Source: Circinella minor
Lineage: Eukaryota; Mucoromycota; Mucoromycetes; Mucorales; Lichtheimiaceae
Assembly (NCBI GenBank): GCA_016758965.1
Contig: JAEPRB010000154.1
Coordinates: 34,487 to 98,486, forward strand
Reading direction: 5' to 3'
Length of the DNA: 64,000 nt
Shown here: positions 63,847-64,000 of the stretch, one piece after another
Position numbering within the stretch: position 1 is the first letter of the stretch
Layout of the letters: the number at the start of each line of letters is the position of its first letter
Made by a program: the position numbers and the translations under genes
Notes under the pieces: generated by a model
What the model was told of the DNA's origin: nothing
Database searches by the model: none
Seen by the model: only the letters and a program-made list of their open reading frames with translations

Positions 63847-64000
63847 GCGCTAGAATTGTTGAGTCTGCAAAGTAGGTTAATGTGGAGGACTGTCAGAACT
63901 GGATCAGGCACTCTGTTTCATTTTTTGATAGGTATTTGGCTCTTGAGGCAATGCTTTAGTAAAGTGTACTATGAATAAACTGTTTTTTTATATACGCAAA

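Overview
The window looks like nuclear DNA of a filamentous fungus, most likely an early-diverging one (Mucoromycota/Mucorales type). It is very AT-rich. Coding regions are split by many short introns, mostly 45-150 bp, with GTAAGT-like donors and YAG acceptors. Intergenic DNA is full of poly-T/poly-A runs. The gene set is fungal: a CTDK-I-type CDK, an Osh3-type oxysterol-binding protein, Golgi GDPase, Nop14, Pop5 and eS25. A BK-type potassium channel gene argues against an ordinary ascomycete yeast. The assignment is an inference from gene content and style, not from a search.

Layout. 1-3924: 3' part of a long Sel1-repeat gene (+). 4770-6816: bZIP transcription factor (-). 6817-13877: 7 kb gene-poor tract holding a 4.4 kb repeat (copy A, 8402-12850). 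13878-20005: CTK1/CDK12-like kinase and a Serinc membrane protein (+). 20242-25787: Osh3-like lipid-transfer protein and a penta-EF-hand protein (-). 27988-34178: intronless VC0807-like membrane protein, ricin-B-type beta-trefoil protein and Nop14 (+). 34870-37220: small unknown protein and a double HMG-box protein (-). 37221-41099: gene-poor, with possible decayed coding fragments. 41100-42775: GDA1 (+). 42921-49261: 23-exon BK-like K+ channel (-). 50895-52976: eS25 (-), divergent from a small unknown gene, then a small secreted peptide (+). About 53390-54769: repeat copy B, inverted relative to A. 55958-57061: FUN14 protein (-), divergent from a Cys-rich type I membrane protein (57622-59271, +). 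59802-63327: PA-TM-RING ubiquitin ligase, a second beta-trefoil protein and Pop5 (-). 63328-64000: T-tract/GCG repeats.

The genes do not form a pathway cluster. They are mostly housekeeping functions: RNA polymerase II CTD phosphorylation, ribosome and RNase P/MRP biogenesis, Golgi nucleotide turnover, ER-contact lipid exchange, calcium sensing and mitochondrial outer membrane. The most unusual items are the inverted mosaic repeat pair A/B, the BK-type channel with a poly-aspartate linker but no canonical calcium bowl, the intronless VC0807-like gene, and the very small exons (an ATG-only exon, 9-, 20- and 24-nt exons) including one GC-AG intron. Exon coordinates were derived by hand from reading frame and splice consensus; every spliced model below closes in frame.
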